Of a DNA stretch of 64,000 bases, positions 25,292 through 40,200 are shown piece by piece. The position numbers and the translations under genes are program-made. The DNA is from Parasponia andersonii. Its lineage: Eukaryota > Streptophyta > Magnoliopsida > Rosales > Cannabaceae. The stretch lies in the NCBI GenBank assembly GCA_002914805.1, contig JXTB01000330.1:420023-484022 (forward strand), given 5' to 3'. Each line of letters starts with the position of its first letter. Position 1 is the stretch's first letter. The notes below the pieces were generated by a model, which worked only from the letters and a program-made list of their open reading frames with translations, was not told the DNA's origin and did no database searches.

Positions 25292-28200
25292 GGGAAATTT
25301 TCCTTATATCTGTGAATTAGGCTGATTTTTTTATTTTATTTTTCCCTCCCTTTAATGTATAGTTCACTTGCTACTTTTTTTTTTTTTTAAAGAGTTGAAT
25401 TTCTATGGATGCACAATTGTAACTAGTTTCCTTCGTTGTTTATTGCTGTCAACTATAAATCAGTGTCACGTTGATGAAACAATGATTCTTCTTCAGTGAG
25501 CATATGGTACTTTACTTTTTAAAATTCTTATTGCTTTTTATTAATAATGATCAGCAAGTAATAACCTGTATATTTCAAGCAAAAAATATTATATCTCTAT
25601 ATATGTATGCATTTATTTATGATTGTAGCTATGTGAGTGTGTTTTTATGGATTGGAAGATAATGTTTTACTGTGCCCTTCTCTTTTGGTCTTCGTTTCAC
25701 CTGGCTTTTAACTTTGTAGCTATCCAGCTATTCCTCCTCTTATGGGACTTGAACGCAAGATATATTACATATATCTTTGTTTGTGTATTCCCAAATGTCT
25801 TGTATAAAATGGTTAATCACCAATGTATATATGCACAAATCTTTTGTTTATTGTTTGATGTAATTGGTAAGCATCTGTCGTTCTTTCCATGATATAAATA
25901 AATTCTTAATTTGCAGATCATTATATTATTAGTGCTACCTGATCACTTGGGATCATCTGGAGCAAACTACGCGAAAAATCTTTTACGTGCTGCAATCCTG
26001 GCTCAGTACATTCCAAGGTTGTATAGGTTTTTACCTATGCTTGCTGGTCAGTCTCCAAGTGGCTTCATATTTGAGTCAGCGTGGGCAAATTTTATTATTA
26101 ATCTCCTAACATTTATGTTATCTAGCCATGTCGTTGGGTCTCTCTGGTATCTCTTTGGGTTACAGGTTGGTGGAGCTTTTCTAAATTCTAGTTGGAAATT
26201 TCTGAAATTTTAGTTCTCCAGTTATATATATATATATATATATATATTCATATGTGCATATTTTCCTCTCTTTACATCTCTTTCAATAATCTGTTGTAGT
26301 ATCATGATTAATCTTCATAGTTGCCCACATTTTGCACAAAGTAGTGCAGATATCATGAATAAATATTAATTTCGCAAGATGTATCAAAGCAGTCAAAACT
26401 ACGTATACCTTGCAAAATAAGGGAAGCAAAGAATCAAAATATTTCAACATTTTCTTTGTTGCCTATTTTTCAAAGTGTAGTTTGCTTTTGTTAGGTTTTA
26501 TTTTTTCCTTTTTTCCTTCTCCGAGAGGAAATTTTTCGTCAATTAGTCATTTTTAACCCTTTCAAATACAGGACTGTACTTGTCATACTTTATTATGCCA
26601 TTCTGATAATAATGAAGTTGCCTGGTAGGAAATTTTGATGCCCTTCGTTGCTCTATAGTGGTGGGGTGGTTATTAATTCAATTTCAAGGCAGGGCCAATT
26701 TTGTCTGTGTTATCTCCTTTTGATTATGATAGGTTGAGGTGCCATAAGATGTATACGATAATTAGATTTCTAATTGTGTACTTTATAGGACTAGTAATAA
26801 GACTACTTGTAGAATAATATTCCTACATACGAGAGTAAATATTTCCATATTAAATTTAGGACTCGATCTTGGAAAGCCGTAAACTAATGCCTATTAATAG
26901 TAGAGGTTGGGAATAGATGGTATCAATCATCGGTCATGGAGAGAAAATCAAGAAGGCTATTGAACTAAAATTGAAGATTTCAAGGTTGTATCTTCTTAAT
27001 ATAATAGGTGATGGAGATCATACGTCTACTTTCCGTACTTATGTTAGCCGTAAATATAGAAAGTAGATATTTGGCTATTTAATTATTTTATTAGGATGTT
27101 ATTTAAATTTTGAGTGACTAGTTTGATATTTCTCTTTTATGTTTATTTCTAGAAGATGTCAATTTCCTAGTTTTTTCTAAGAGTTTTTTATAAACAAGCT
27201 CTTCTATGTTCAATATTTTTCAGTCTTGATTAATGATATATAACTATTCAGAAATTCTCTCTCTAAAGTTTTTCCTCTCCTTCTCAAAATTCGTCCTAAA
27301 TTCCCCTCTTTCTCTTCTTTCTCTCATCTTTTCCAAATTTTTACTCTTGTTCTACATTAATTGGTATCACAGCCTCGTTCAATTTCCTTAGACTGAATTG
27401 TTTCTCTGCCGAAATCTCTCCAAATTTTTTCATTGCTCTTAGTTTAGAATTTTTTACTTATTTTCGTCCAAAAAAAACAAAAATAGACAATTCAAAAAAA
27501 AAAAAATACAGTAACAAGGATCAACCACTACTACCAACCTACTTCTGCCGCACCTCCCATTCAACTTCAGAACCATCGTCTTCCGTTGGAGCTCCACACC
27601 ACATCACAAGCCTTCAGCCGTGGGTCTTTCAATTGACTCATTGATATTTTGTTCTGCTTTTTCTTTAGGCAAGACGACAAACTTTTCTTCAGTTTATCGG
27701 TGTTGGGCCTTCCAACCACAATCATTTACCAGCCCAACATTAAGTTTTGCCAATTTGTGCCACTGGTTGATTTTCAACGTTTGGACTTTCTAGCAACAAC
27801 CAATTACGAAGCCCACTACCACACCACAAAAAGCTTCAGCCATGGGTCTTGCTACATATTGGATATTTCAGCAATCCCATAAGTTCATTGAAGCCCATTC
27901 ACGTCCACAAGTCCATTCCAACCCATTGGCCACTTGCTCATATCATCCCAGTTGCAAGAACAAACAGTGGGTGTTGTTTTGGATGCTCTTTTTTTTTGCC
28001 AACGTTGGGTACAATTTCTTCTACTTTGACTATTGTGTGCTCTTAGATTAGTTTGTTTGACATTTTAATTAAATTTGCAACGGATCTTAGTTTACTACAA
28101 AATTATTTTATTTTTATTTTTATTTTTCTCTAAAAATAATAATAATAATAATTTTTTTTAAGGCATTTGCATTATTATATATTTATTTTCATTAGATTTC

Positions 28201-31200
28201 TATTCATACTGGTGTGCATTTTGTTTGATTTATTTTTCTCATTAGTTAATACAATTCTAGTCTTGTCTCAGCATCACTTTCTTTTTCACCATGCCTATGA
28301 CTGTAAAAGACCTTGAAAGCCTTGTTGAAATTGTTGAGAATCGTCAAAATCAACATGATAAAATATTTGATAAAATAGAAAATAGGCCTCAAACTTTTAC
28401 CGATACAATTGCTAAATATAACATCATAATGGACAATATGGATGAAGAAATTAGACAAATTAGTCGTAATACTGAAAAACGTTCAGTCTGATCCTGTTTT
28501 TGTGTCGAATGTCTCTCCAAAGTCTAGTTCTCCCACTCATCCTGAAGACACTAAACACCACCCTTTAGGCTTATTATCCACCCCAACTAGTCTCTTTCAC
28601 ATAGGCACATCTAGTGCTTCTTCTCCGATCGTCAATGCCTATCCTGACACTTACAATGCTCGTAACCCTATTCTTTTGCCTCATCCAACCAATTATCCTA
28701 GGCACATCGAACCTTAGAATAGACAATCTCAATATCAGCCTCACTATCAAGCACCCAGAAACATGCTGACAATCCAGATAGGAAAGTTAAGTTGGATGCT
28801 CTAGAGTTTGATGATAGGTTAGACCCCTCTGCCTTTCTACGTTGGTTGGATTAAATAGATGAATACTTCGATTGATATAGCATGACTGAGGCTCAATGTA
28901 TTACAGCTAGGATTAAGCTCGTGGGTGATGCAAAGTACTTTTGGAAAATTGTTGTTCGTGATGTTGACCTTAGACGTCGTCCACCAATTCTAACTTGGCA
29001 TGAAATGAGAGATTTTCTTAAGAGTAAATACATATCACCTTACTACGTGAATGAGTTGTTAGGTCAATTTCTTACCCTTTGGCAAAACAACTCCACCGTT
29101 AGTGCGTATACGTTCAAGTTAAGTCTTTAAGGGTCCAATGTGAGGTTGATGAAGAAGAAAGGGTTCTTATTTCTAGGTTTGTCACCAGACTTGAGCCCGA
29201 TCTTAAGCGTGAGGTTAGAGTTCGTCCCCTATATACTTTAGCTAACGCTTATCAGACAGCTTTAGAGTATGAAAGATACCTTAATTCTGTCCCTAGGCGT
29301 GCCACTTTTTAACCCTCTAGTTGAACTAGTACCTATCCTAGATCTAGCTTTAGTTCTCCGATTGCCAATTCTAAGCCACCAATAGGGTCTACAACTAGTG
29401 CTCCTTCCCCAGCTTCAAATAAGAATACATCACAAGTCCCTTCTAGCTCTCGCCCTTATACGACCCAAATAGAGTGTCACCATTGTCATGCCAAAGGTCA
29501 TATAGCTTCTCCTTATCCAAAACGTGCTTTAGTCCTTGACTGTGAGGATGATAATAAACTTTTGGTGATAGATCATTTAGAGCTCGATCATGAGGAAGAT
29601 CCTTCTGTGATGTATGAGGACGACTCTCCCAATGATGAGGAATACCTTTCTGTTATGCGGCGCATTGTCTACTCCTAGTGATAGTGATTCATGGAAACGT
29701 ACTACTATTTTTCATACTTTTGTTCCACTTAACAAGAAAATGTGTAAGTTAGTCATAGATGGGGGTAGTTTCATGAACATAGTTTTTAAGACTGCAGTTG
29801 ATAAATTTGGTCTTAAGACTGAACCACATCCTTGTCCATTTAAGGTTTCTTGGTTAGATAAGACTTCTTTATCTGTTAAAGAGCGTTGCCTCGTTATACT
29901 TGAGATTGGGTCATATTCTGAGGATATTTATTGTAAGGTTTTACCTATGCAAGTTGGTCATAGGTTGTCCTTGGTTGTATGATAATGATGTGAGACATTG
30001 TAGTCGTGCCAACACTTATAGATTCAACCATAATAAGACAACCATTCTTTTGCAACCTGCAAAGCCGATAACTCGAGCCCGTCCATTAGCTTTTTTTTTT
30101 TTCTAAATGATACCAAGAAGAAGATCTCTAGTAGTTATTATTAAATATAAATAAAAACAAGGTACAAAAAAGTTACCGAGGGAAAAAATCCAAAGCACAA
30201 AAGAAAACCAACTAAAGAAATAGAGAAGCCCTAGGAGAAGTCATATAATTTTGCCAAGACAAAATTTTTGTCTTAGCCTCCCTACAATGCCTCAGTAAAA
30301 ACCTTTCTGCGTAAAACCCAAAGGGAAAAACCACAGAAAAGGAAAAGAGCACATTGAATTACAAAAAGGCACTAACAAAAACGAAAAGAACTGAGTTCTG
30401 CAAGATCCCTGTTAACAAATTTTTGCAAAAAGTAAGGAGCGGTATACCACCAAGTCGGAGCTTGAATACTAGGGGCTCTCGAAGCAATAATATCAACAGC
30501 TGAATTCCTTTCTCGATAGATATGAGAAACATGAAAATTCATCTTTAAAATCAATCCTAGGCAATGCCTCCATGCAGGTTTTCAACGCCATGGAATAAAA
30601 TCCGAATTAGTCTGGAAGTTCGAAAAATACCACCACAACCTGCTAAACCAGGGCTACCAAAAGCTGCACCATTTGTGTTAACTTTCAACCATCCAACTGG
30701 AGGAATTCTTCAATAAACTTCGACAATTTTCGGAGCTTTTGGTGGTTGAAGATACTTCAGAATATCAAGCTCCTCCACCGAATTTCTCATGGAGCCTTTG
30801 GCAGTCAAATTAGCCTCAGCAACCGCACGCCAAATAAAAGAAATGGCAGAATGTATAGAAGTAAACTCATTATCAAACAACAATCTGTTAGGAGAAGACA
30901 AAAAAACCAAAAAATAGCCACGATTACTGCCCTCCAAAGTTGTGAAATCTGAGAACTGAAATTGGCTTCCATAGCATCCTTCCAAAGATCAATTATTGAG
31001 CTATCCAAACGAATTTTCCTACGAAATGCTGAAGAAACAGCACCTCAAAGACTACTTGCAAACTTACAAGTAATAAAAAGATGATCTACATCTTTCTCGT
31101 GACGATAGCAAAAACGACAACAAGAAGACATAGAAAATCTTCTTCGAATCAGATTATGTTCTGTTGGTAACTTATTCTGAAGCAGTCGCCAAAAAATCAT

Positions 31201-34200
31201 TGAACGCGATGGAGGAATAAAACTAGCCTAAAACTTGCTTCCCCATCTATCATTTGATGTTGGACCAGCCAAAAACTTATAAGAATCAGCACAAGTTACT
31301 ACCCCTGATGAAAAATATTGCCAAGTCACAGAATCAGGAGAATCACCAATTACAGTTCTACGAATTTCATAAGAAATTAACAGAAATTTGGAGACAAATG
31401 AAGGTGGAAGAGTCCACTCTGAGTTGGAAACTAGATCTCCAATAACTGTGCCAAAACTAGGTTCCATAGAGTCAACATAACTAATTTGCTCAATTAAAGG
31501 AGTACCAAGCCAATTGTCAGTCCAAAAAGAAACTTTTGAATTTTTACCAACCAACTATATCGATTCTTCAATAATAGACTGAATATGTGCTCTCAAACCA
31601 CACCAGATCGATGATTTCCAAAATCTTCGTTGAGAGAATCTATTAGAGAAAAAACGACCTCTAAGGAATTTAAATACAAAAGAATCATCTGTTTATTAAA
31701 CTCTAAGAGAGCTTTAAAAGGGCTGAATTAAGGGTAATTGGATCCCGAAGACCAAGACCCCCGTCTTCTTTAGGCTTACAACACATCCGCCATAAACAAC
31801 TTGGCTTCACTATCTTCGAAGAACCAGACCATAAGAAATTCCCGATAGAAGAAGTCAAATCATTTAAAAGAGTCACTGGCCAACGATAGACTTGGAAAGA
31901 ATAGGATAACTTAACCATAACAACCGAGTTGATGAGACTAACTCTCCCAGCCATAGAAAGATTTAAGCCTTTTTAGTATATAAAATTAACATGGATCTTA
32001 TCCAAAATCGGCTGAAAACTAGGCGAATTGCCTTTTTTCATACTCGTTTGAGCTAAAAAACCAGAAATCCTAACAAGAGAGACAGCGCTGCCAAAAAAGA
32101 TGGACTTACTAAAATTGACTTGTTGTCCAAACAAACCTTTATATTTACGGAGAGCGTTAAATATTGCTTTAATATTAGTCTTGGAAGTTCGAGCAAACAA
32201 CAAAACATCATCTGCAAATAAAAAATAGACCGGAGCCTTTTCATTTCTCGAAGAAGTCATCGGGATAAGACTGCCATTCTCAACCAATGAAGTAATAGAC
32301 CGACTAAAATAATTCCGTAAGAGCAAATAAAAGAGGCGAGAGAGGATCCCCCTGTCAAACACCTCTAGAGCAAGAAAAGTAACCATGCGGAGAACCTTAA
32401 TCCTTGTTTAGCACACCTAAAACACACCGGATACAGATATTGTCTCATAAGAGTTTTGCAAAAGAAAGCATTGAGTCCGGATTTGTATTTGCCCTCATAG
32501 CTACAAATAGCTTCACCATGCCTTCTGAGTCTTTAGATCATCTGCCTGATATCTCCCATCTGTTAGATGAGTTCAAAGATAATTTGCCTGATGAGTTACC
32601 ACCTTTAAGGGATATTCAGCATGCCATTAATTTGGTTCATGGTTCCAAGTTGCCCAACCTTCCCCATTATAGGATGAATCCTGTCAGGAGAGCTGAATGG
32701 AATAGACAAATAAAGGATCTTCTGGAGAAAGGTTTTGTTCGCCATAGCCTTAGTCCTTGTGTTGTTCATGCTCTGTTATCCTCTAAGAAAGATGGATCTT
32801 AGAGAATGTGTGTCAATAGTAGAGCCATTAAGAAAATCACAGTCAAGTATAGATGAGCCAGCTGGTGTCCAATGGTTCTCTAAGATTGATCTGCGTAGTA
32901 GATACCATCAGATTAGGATTCGCCCAGGTGATGAATGGAAAACAACCTTTAAGACACAAGATGGTCTTTATGAATGGTTAGTAATGCCTTTCAGAATGTC
33001 TAATGCCCCTAGTACTTTTATGAGAGTTATGACACATGTCTTACGTCCTTTTATAGGAAAGTTGCTTATTGTGTACTTTGATGATGTTCTCATTTACAAT
33101 CGTGCTAGGGATGACCATTTAGATCGCCTTCGTAAGGTTTTGATGAATCTTTGTGCTGAAAAACTGTTTGCCAACCTCAAAAAGTGCTCATTTCATGCAA
33201 AATCAGGTATTGTTCTTAGGTTTCATTGTGTTTGCTCAAGGTATTTCAAATGACCCTGACAAGGTTAAAGCTATTCGAGCGTGGCCAGAACCTACTATCT
33301 TGACTGAAACCCATAGTTTTCATGGTTTAGTATCATTCTATAGGAGATTCATTAAAGGTTTTAGTATTATTACTGCCCTAATCACCTACTGTTTGAAGTT
33401 AGGTACTTTTAAGTGGACCCTAACTGCAAATAAAGCTTACATTGACATTAAGCAAAAGATGATAGAAGCTCCAGTTCTTAGGCACCCTGACATTTCCAAG
33501 GTATTTAAAGTTGCATGTGATGCTTCCAATGTAGGAATAGGAGGTGTTCTTAGTCAAGATGGTCACTCTGTTGCTTACTTTAGTGAGAAACTCAATGCAG
33601 CAAAACAACATTATTCCAGTTATGAAAAGGAGTTTTATGCTTTTATCCAATCTCTTCATCATTGGTGTTATTATCTGTTGCCCAAGTAGTTTATCCTCTA
33701 TTCTGACCATCAAGCCCTTAGTTACTTTCATTCCCAGAGTAAGTTGAGCTCTAGATATGTTAAGTGGGTTGAGCTTCTTCAGGCTTATACCTTTGTTCTC
33801 AAACCTCATGTCGAGGTACAAAAAAAGGCCGTTGATACTCTTAGTCATGTCGCCACTGTCATTCATTCTATGCATAATATTGTGGTAGGTTTTAAGCGCC
33901 TTAAGGATGAATACTCTCAGTATCCAGATTTTAGAATCATTTATCAAGAGGCTTTGGATAACCCTACTCCTACACAGGTTGATTTTCTTATTAGGAATGG
34001 TTATCTTTTCAAAGCTTTTAAGTTGTGTATTCTTCGTACTTCACTTCGAGATTTCTTAGTATGGGAATTACATGCCGGAGGTTTAGCGGGGAACTTTGGT
34101 AGGGATAAGACCATAGCATTGGTTGAGGATAGATTTTACTGGCCTTCGTTGAAACGAGATGTTGCTCGCATTGTCTCCCAGTGTCGTACTCGTCAATTAG

Positions 34201-37200
34201 GTAAAGCTAAGAAGCAAATTTCAGGTCTGTACATACCTCTTCCTGTGCCACATACACCTTGGTAAGATCTTAGGTTAGGTAAAGCTAAGAAGCAAATTTC
34301 AAGTCTGTACACACCTCTTCCTATGCCACATACACCTTGGTAAGATCTTAGCATGGACTTTATTTTAGGTTTGTCCAAAACTACCCGAGGTCATGACTGC
34401 ATTTTTGTTATTGTGGATAGATTTTCTAAGATGGCTCATTTCATCCTTTGCTCTCAAAGTATTGAAGCTTCACATATGGCTAAGTTGTTCTTTAAAGAGA
34501 TTATTCGGTTACATGACCTACCCACTATTATAGTGTCTAATAGGGATGTTAAAGTTTATTAGCTACTTTTGGAAAGCTTTGGAAATTGTTTGGGACTACA
34601 TTGAAGTATTCTTCTACTTTTCACCCTCGAACCGATGGTCAAACTAAAGTTATTAATCATAGTTTAGGTGATTTGCTTAGATGCTTGGTGGAAGAGAAGC
34701 CTAGAAATTGAGATCTTATTTTGCCTCATGTTGTGTTTGCTTACAATAGCTCTGTGAATAAGACGACTGGTAAAAGTCCTTTTGAGATTATCCATGGTGT
34801 TTCCCCACGCCCACTTATTGACCTCATTCCTTTGCGTACTAATTCTCGCTCATCTGATTTTGGCCAATCTTTTGATGAGCATATACATGATTTGCACGCT
34901 GAGATTAGACGAAAAATTATTTTGAGTAATGATACCTATAAATTAGTTGTTAATGCACATCGTAGGCATAGAGATTTTAATGAAGGTAATTTTGTGATGG
35001 TCCGCATTTGTCTTGAACGTTATCCTAAAAATGATGTTAAAAAGTTACATGCTTGAACAATTAGACCTTACCCTGTTCTTCAAAGGCTTGGATCCAATGC
35101 TTATTTAATTGATTTGACATCGAACATATCTATTAGTTCAGTTTTCAACGTGGCAGACTTGTTTCTTTACTGAGGCACATTTCCTCCTGCTTTGCCATCT
35201 TCTGTTTCTGTAAGCACATCTTCCACATCAGTTCCCTGTGCTCTATCTGTGCCATTGGACCCACCAGATATCATTGTTGAAGTTTTAGATGATGAATATG
35301 TTACCTCGTCGTCTGTGGTTATCGTCGTTTTCTTATTCGTTGGAAAGATCGTGCTTTGACCGATGATACTTGGCTTACTGAAGAAGAATTTCGTCGTATT
35401 GCTCCTGATTTCTTGGACAATTACTTGCGTGTTACTTCGTCAGAGTTGAGTTCTTTTCAACCGGGGAGAAATAATGGAGATCATATGTTTACTTTTCATA
35501 CTTATGTTAGGCGTAAATATAAAAAGCATGTATTTAGCTATTTAATTATTTTATTAGAGTGTTATTTAAATTTTGAGTAACTAGTTTGATATCTCCTTTT
35601 TATGTTTGTTTTCTAAAAGATGTTAGTTTCCTAGTTTTGTCTAAGAGCTTCTCTATAAATAAGCTCTTTTATATTCATTATTTTTCAGACTTGATTAATG
35701 GTATATAATTATTCAGAAATTCTCTCTCTAATATTCTTCTTCTTTCTCTAAAGTTCTTCCTCTCCTTGAAATTCTTTCAAAATTCCTCTCTTTCTCTTCT
35801 TTCTTTCATCTTTTTCAAATTTTCACCCTTATTCTACATCAATAGGTTTCTTTGCTGTTATTTAATCTGCGGATTTAAGAATTCTTAGGTGTTTTTGGTG
35901 TGCTTGTATGTTTATCTTGTGTGTGTGCTGTGTTCTAACTCCTATTTCTTAGGTTTATAACAATGAATAGTATTAGTTCTTGATTCTAAGTATTGCTTGA
36001 AATTATCCATTTGTATCTTGCATGGTATCTTCCTTACATAAGTCTAGATTTAATTGGCAAATGGAGATTCTATTTTGTTCAATGTAGAAACTGAAAATTG
36101 ATGCTCAATTATCCGCTGATTTCCCTTCTTTCCTGTCCTAGAGGGTTAACCAATGTCTTCGAAATGCTTGTCATAGCTCTGATCCCGAGCTATGCGATTT
36201 CATAGATTGTGGACATGGCAGCGATGACTTTTCAAGTGCAAGGCAGAATTGGACAAGTAATCCTAATGCGACTGCTTGCTTGACTCAAGATGGTTTTTCC
36301 TATGGAATCTATATGAATGCTGTGAACCTAACAACAGAAAGAAGTGTGATCACTCGATATATTTTTTCACTCTTCTGGGGGTTCCAGGTATCATTTTTAT
36401 TTACATCTTCCATCTCTCCATTTATCTCTCTGTGTTGTTCATCTACTCAATTCACAAAGTATATATTTTTTTTCTATGTTGAGTAGCTTCCCTTATCTCT
36501 TGTATCATTACTTTCTAAGGGTAGTTCTTAAAGAACATAGAGAATTTTTGATGTTAAATATGAATCAATTCCTTTCTCTTTTGATTAAGCCATCACTTTC
36601 TGTCTTCTTTATCATCATAAAATGAGGTCGAAATGGATAAAAATGTTGATCCGGGTCAACATATCTACTTTTCATTTTGAACTGGATATTGTACAGTGCT
36701 TATAGCAGCATCCTTACTTTGACAAGATGGCTCCTTAGCTCCTCCCTTTGACTCAAATTTTAGTTCCTTGTGATTGGCTACATTATTATATGGATTTTTT
36801 TGTTTCTCTGTTTTGGTTGAGGACTTCTTAACCACCTTGTTTCCTCCTTTAATTTTGTATTTTTGAGAGAGAGGGAGTACTGTTTACCATTTAGCCATGT
36901 CATCAACCGTCCACTCTTTCATCTCCGAAACAGTAATGGCATAATATGAATGAAGAACAACAATAGATCAAGAAGTCTGAATAGATGATCAGAAATCCTT
37001 TGGCATAATATGATTGAGGAAAAACAATAGAGGACAAAGTACAGATAGATGATCAGAAATCCTCTGACAGATCAGAAAGACAGACCTTTTAATCCATTAT
37101 TTTCATGATTCAGAAACAGAAATTGTTGTTGAGTACTGACATGTGTTCACACTAGTCTTTACTCTATTCCGAGAAGTGATTTTAATGTCGAATTGAGACA

Positions 37201-40200
37201 AGAAGATGCAAAGCAAAGAAGATCTCAAGAAATAAATTCAAAGGGAAAGTTAAATATAACTGCCAGACACTATTTAAAAGCTGAATTGTGAATAGACACC
37301 ATTGTAAAGCCAATGTAAGCAGTGTAATAATGACAACAGGAAAATAATCAAGAAACTTGACCAAAACCAATTTTACAAACTAATAATTAGCTGCCCCAAT
37401 TGTGTTAGACCAATATCGTGATTCCATTAAAATTTTGTTTACTTTCTAGATAATTATGGTTCTAGATGGGACAATGAAGTGAAAAGTGAAATTTTAGTAT
37501 GGTACTGGTGATTCTGAACAATGCAAGAAGACAGAGAAACAGAATGGCACAGTAGTTGACTCCTTGAATCAAAACAGAAGAGGAAGTTTTTGTTACTTAT
37601 CCAAAAGAAGGAAAAAAAAATCCTTTTTTAATCGAGAAAATAGGTTGTCCTGGCTCCAAAATGTCTCTAAAGACCATAGGGAGAAATTTTATGCTTTTTG
37701 GTTGTGGATCTATCATATCCCTTGGATCTTGATCTGTAACTCATCTATCCTCTTTGTATGTGAAGGTCACTAAAATTATTTCAGTTTTATTTATTATTTT
37801 TTTTTCAGATTAAATTTGAGTGCAATCACAAACCAATCCCTAAATATGTTAATTTGCCATAGAAGTTTATGTTTTAGCTTTCCCACCTGTAAAAGGATTG
37901 GTTTCTTTAATGAGACTGATTGAAAGTAACTGCACCAGATTGATTATATCCTCTACTGACAAAATATTTGTTCGAATATTTTGATGAAGCAAATCAGTAC
38001 TCTGGCTGGAAATCAAACTCCTAGCTATTTCGTTTGGGAAGTTATTTTTACAATGGCGATTATTGGACTAGGCCTCTTACTTTTTGCTCTTCTCATTGGA
38101 AATATGCAGAACTTTCTCCAAGCTCTTGGAAAAAGGTACGAAATACTTGTACATGCAAAAAGACTAGATAACTGGGATATTTTATTGGGTTTGTGATGGT
38201 TTGTAACAAAAATAGACTTCTAGATGGATCCCTTTTGTAGGAATGTTTTCTTGAAAGAACTCTTTGGTTGCAAATTGAAAAAAAGGTTGGTTAGAGGAAC
38301 CATCATTTGCTCAATATTCTAGTTATGCCTTCAACTCTGCAAAGTTAAGCACACTGGAGAGATCTTTTCTTTTTATTTGTGAAGCTTGAAAGTATACACT
38401 TTTTGCATAAATGTGCAACCACGCAACTGTTTGGTGAACTTTACTCCATTCCAAATCTTTCTTAAAAGATAATTGTGTGAAACTTCATTTGCTACTACTG
38501 TAACCCTGAAAATTTTGTCTTTTACAGAGACTTCATTGCTTGTTTCTAATTTCTTTACCGGAAGAAAGCCATTAATTTGGTTAACCTTAGACGAAGTCAT
38601 GACGTCTTTATTATCCTCAATTACCCAAGAATCCTGGAAACTCTTTTTCTATCTGTCTGCCCCGTGGTTTCACTTCTTGAAGTTGTAAATCAAGTGACAA
38701 AGAGGAAGAGGAAAGTATTAACTTTTCTACTTTAGGAGACCTTAAAAGTCAAGTAAGGAACTAGGTAGCCAGCAAGTATTTTCTGCAAGAATGGTAAAGA
38801 AACACCTGCCAACTGTATTGCACTTGTGATATTTACAAGCCTATCCCTACAAAAGAGATAAAGCAACAATTTGTGTGTCAAAAATTTGGTAAAAGAATAA
38901 ATCAGACTGACTTTTCGAAACGAAAGTCAATACATATTCATAAAAGCCGATAGTTTGGACAAGAATCTTTTTTCAGCTATCCAGTAGAGGTGAAGTTATT
39001 TCCAATTATTCTATTATTACTGTTTAACTGAAATTTGTGCTTGACTATTTGTTTAGAGCCTATATCTCTTTTTTTTTTTTTTTTTCTCTTCTCGATTTCA
39101 TTGGTGCTTCTTACTAAGCATCATCAGCTCAAAGACATAATGTTTCATTTTGTAACTTTGTTAATCAAAAGAGAAGAGACTAAAAAAATGAAGAAAATAA
39201 GGCCTTATAAACTAGATGGTCAAACTATAAAGTTTTTGTCCAAATAGCAAAAGCCTGCTCCTGTCACGAAAGATAGAGCGCGGGTATTGGCTTTATGGTT
39301 GGAAAATTTAGTTAACCATTTTTGAGTACAATATATCTTTTCTTTCATTCAATTCCCATAATTTTCAAAAAGAATTGTATGCTTAATATTTTCATGTTTT
39401 TCTGGTGGACCATACAGGAGGCTAGATATGTCACTACGTCGTCGAGATGTCGAGCAGTGGATGAGCCACCGGCGTCTACCAGAAGATCTTAGAAGGTATT
39501 ATGTTAAAGTCCTTGTCTTTGCAATCAATTTAATAAGTGCATATTATTGTTTATCTTTAAGCAGAGCAAGTCCGGTGGATGTTGAATCTCTATCATGCAA
39601 AAGAAAAATATAATTGTCTATCTATATGTTTATGCACTATGCAGACTACGAAATCTTAAATGAACTCCTTGCTGCAGTCCAATTACTTGTTACTTTGGCA
39701 GTTAAACTTTCGTCTTGTGTGTGTTTTGTAATTTTTGGGCTCAAGAATTGTTTTTGTTACTACTACTACTTGATAACGTGGGTCAAATACTAGGACACGT
39801 TCTTATCTGGGGAAAAAAAAAAAAAGAAATACACTAGGACCATTTTCTTGAGGAATTACTGTTGTCATAAATTCGTAATGTGCCTTAAAATGTATGGCCA
39901 ACCATGTCACATTTGTGTTGCAAAATTTACTAATTGTTTATCTGCAATGTAGGCGAGTACGGCATGCTGAAAGGTACAATTGGGCAGCCACCAGAGGGGT
40001 TAATGAGGAAACGCTTTTAGAGAATTTGCCTGAAGACCTTCAGAGAGATGTAAGACGCCATCTCTTCAAGTTTATCAAGAAGGTCAGCATCGTTATAGAA
40101 CTACTTTCTTCATCTGTACACTCTATCCCATGTATACTAGTTAGGGTGAAAACCTATCTGTTATTCAAAATTCTTCTAGCTTAGGTCTTTTTTTTTTCAA

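Larger units (their letters stand above)
27009..35841 (+). mobile_element. Ty3/gypsy chromovirus inserted in channel intron 5
   Basis: Two LTRs (27009-27359 and 35472-35841) flank a degenerate gag-pol, and a perfect 5-bp target-site duplication ATAGG sits at 27004-27008 and 35842-35846. A primer-binding site resembling the initiator-Met tRNA complement (TGGTATCACAGC) follows the left LTR. Domain order gag, protease, RT, RNase H, integrase, chromodomain identifies Ty3/gypsy chromovirus. Its own orientation matches the host gene. A LINE in antisense (30091-32407) splits protease from RT. Many stops and frameshifts make it inactive. It enlarges intron 5 to about 10 kb. Confidence 0.93.

Noticed and set aside
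25066-25320. Arg/Glu and Leu/Ser repeat proteins around the CT tract
   Set aside because: They are translations of a microsatellite. The coding part on the plus strand is channel exon 4, read into its intron.
27649-28051. Short frames between the primer-binding site and gag of the intron-5 element
   Set aside because: This is the untranslated leader of the element. No motif is recognisable, and the frames overlap each other.
33420-33947. 175-codon minus-strand frame over the gypsy RNase H
   Set aside because: It is the antisense shadow of well-recognised RNase H sequence on the plus strand.
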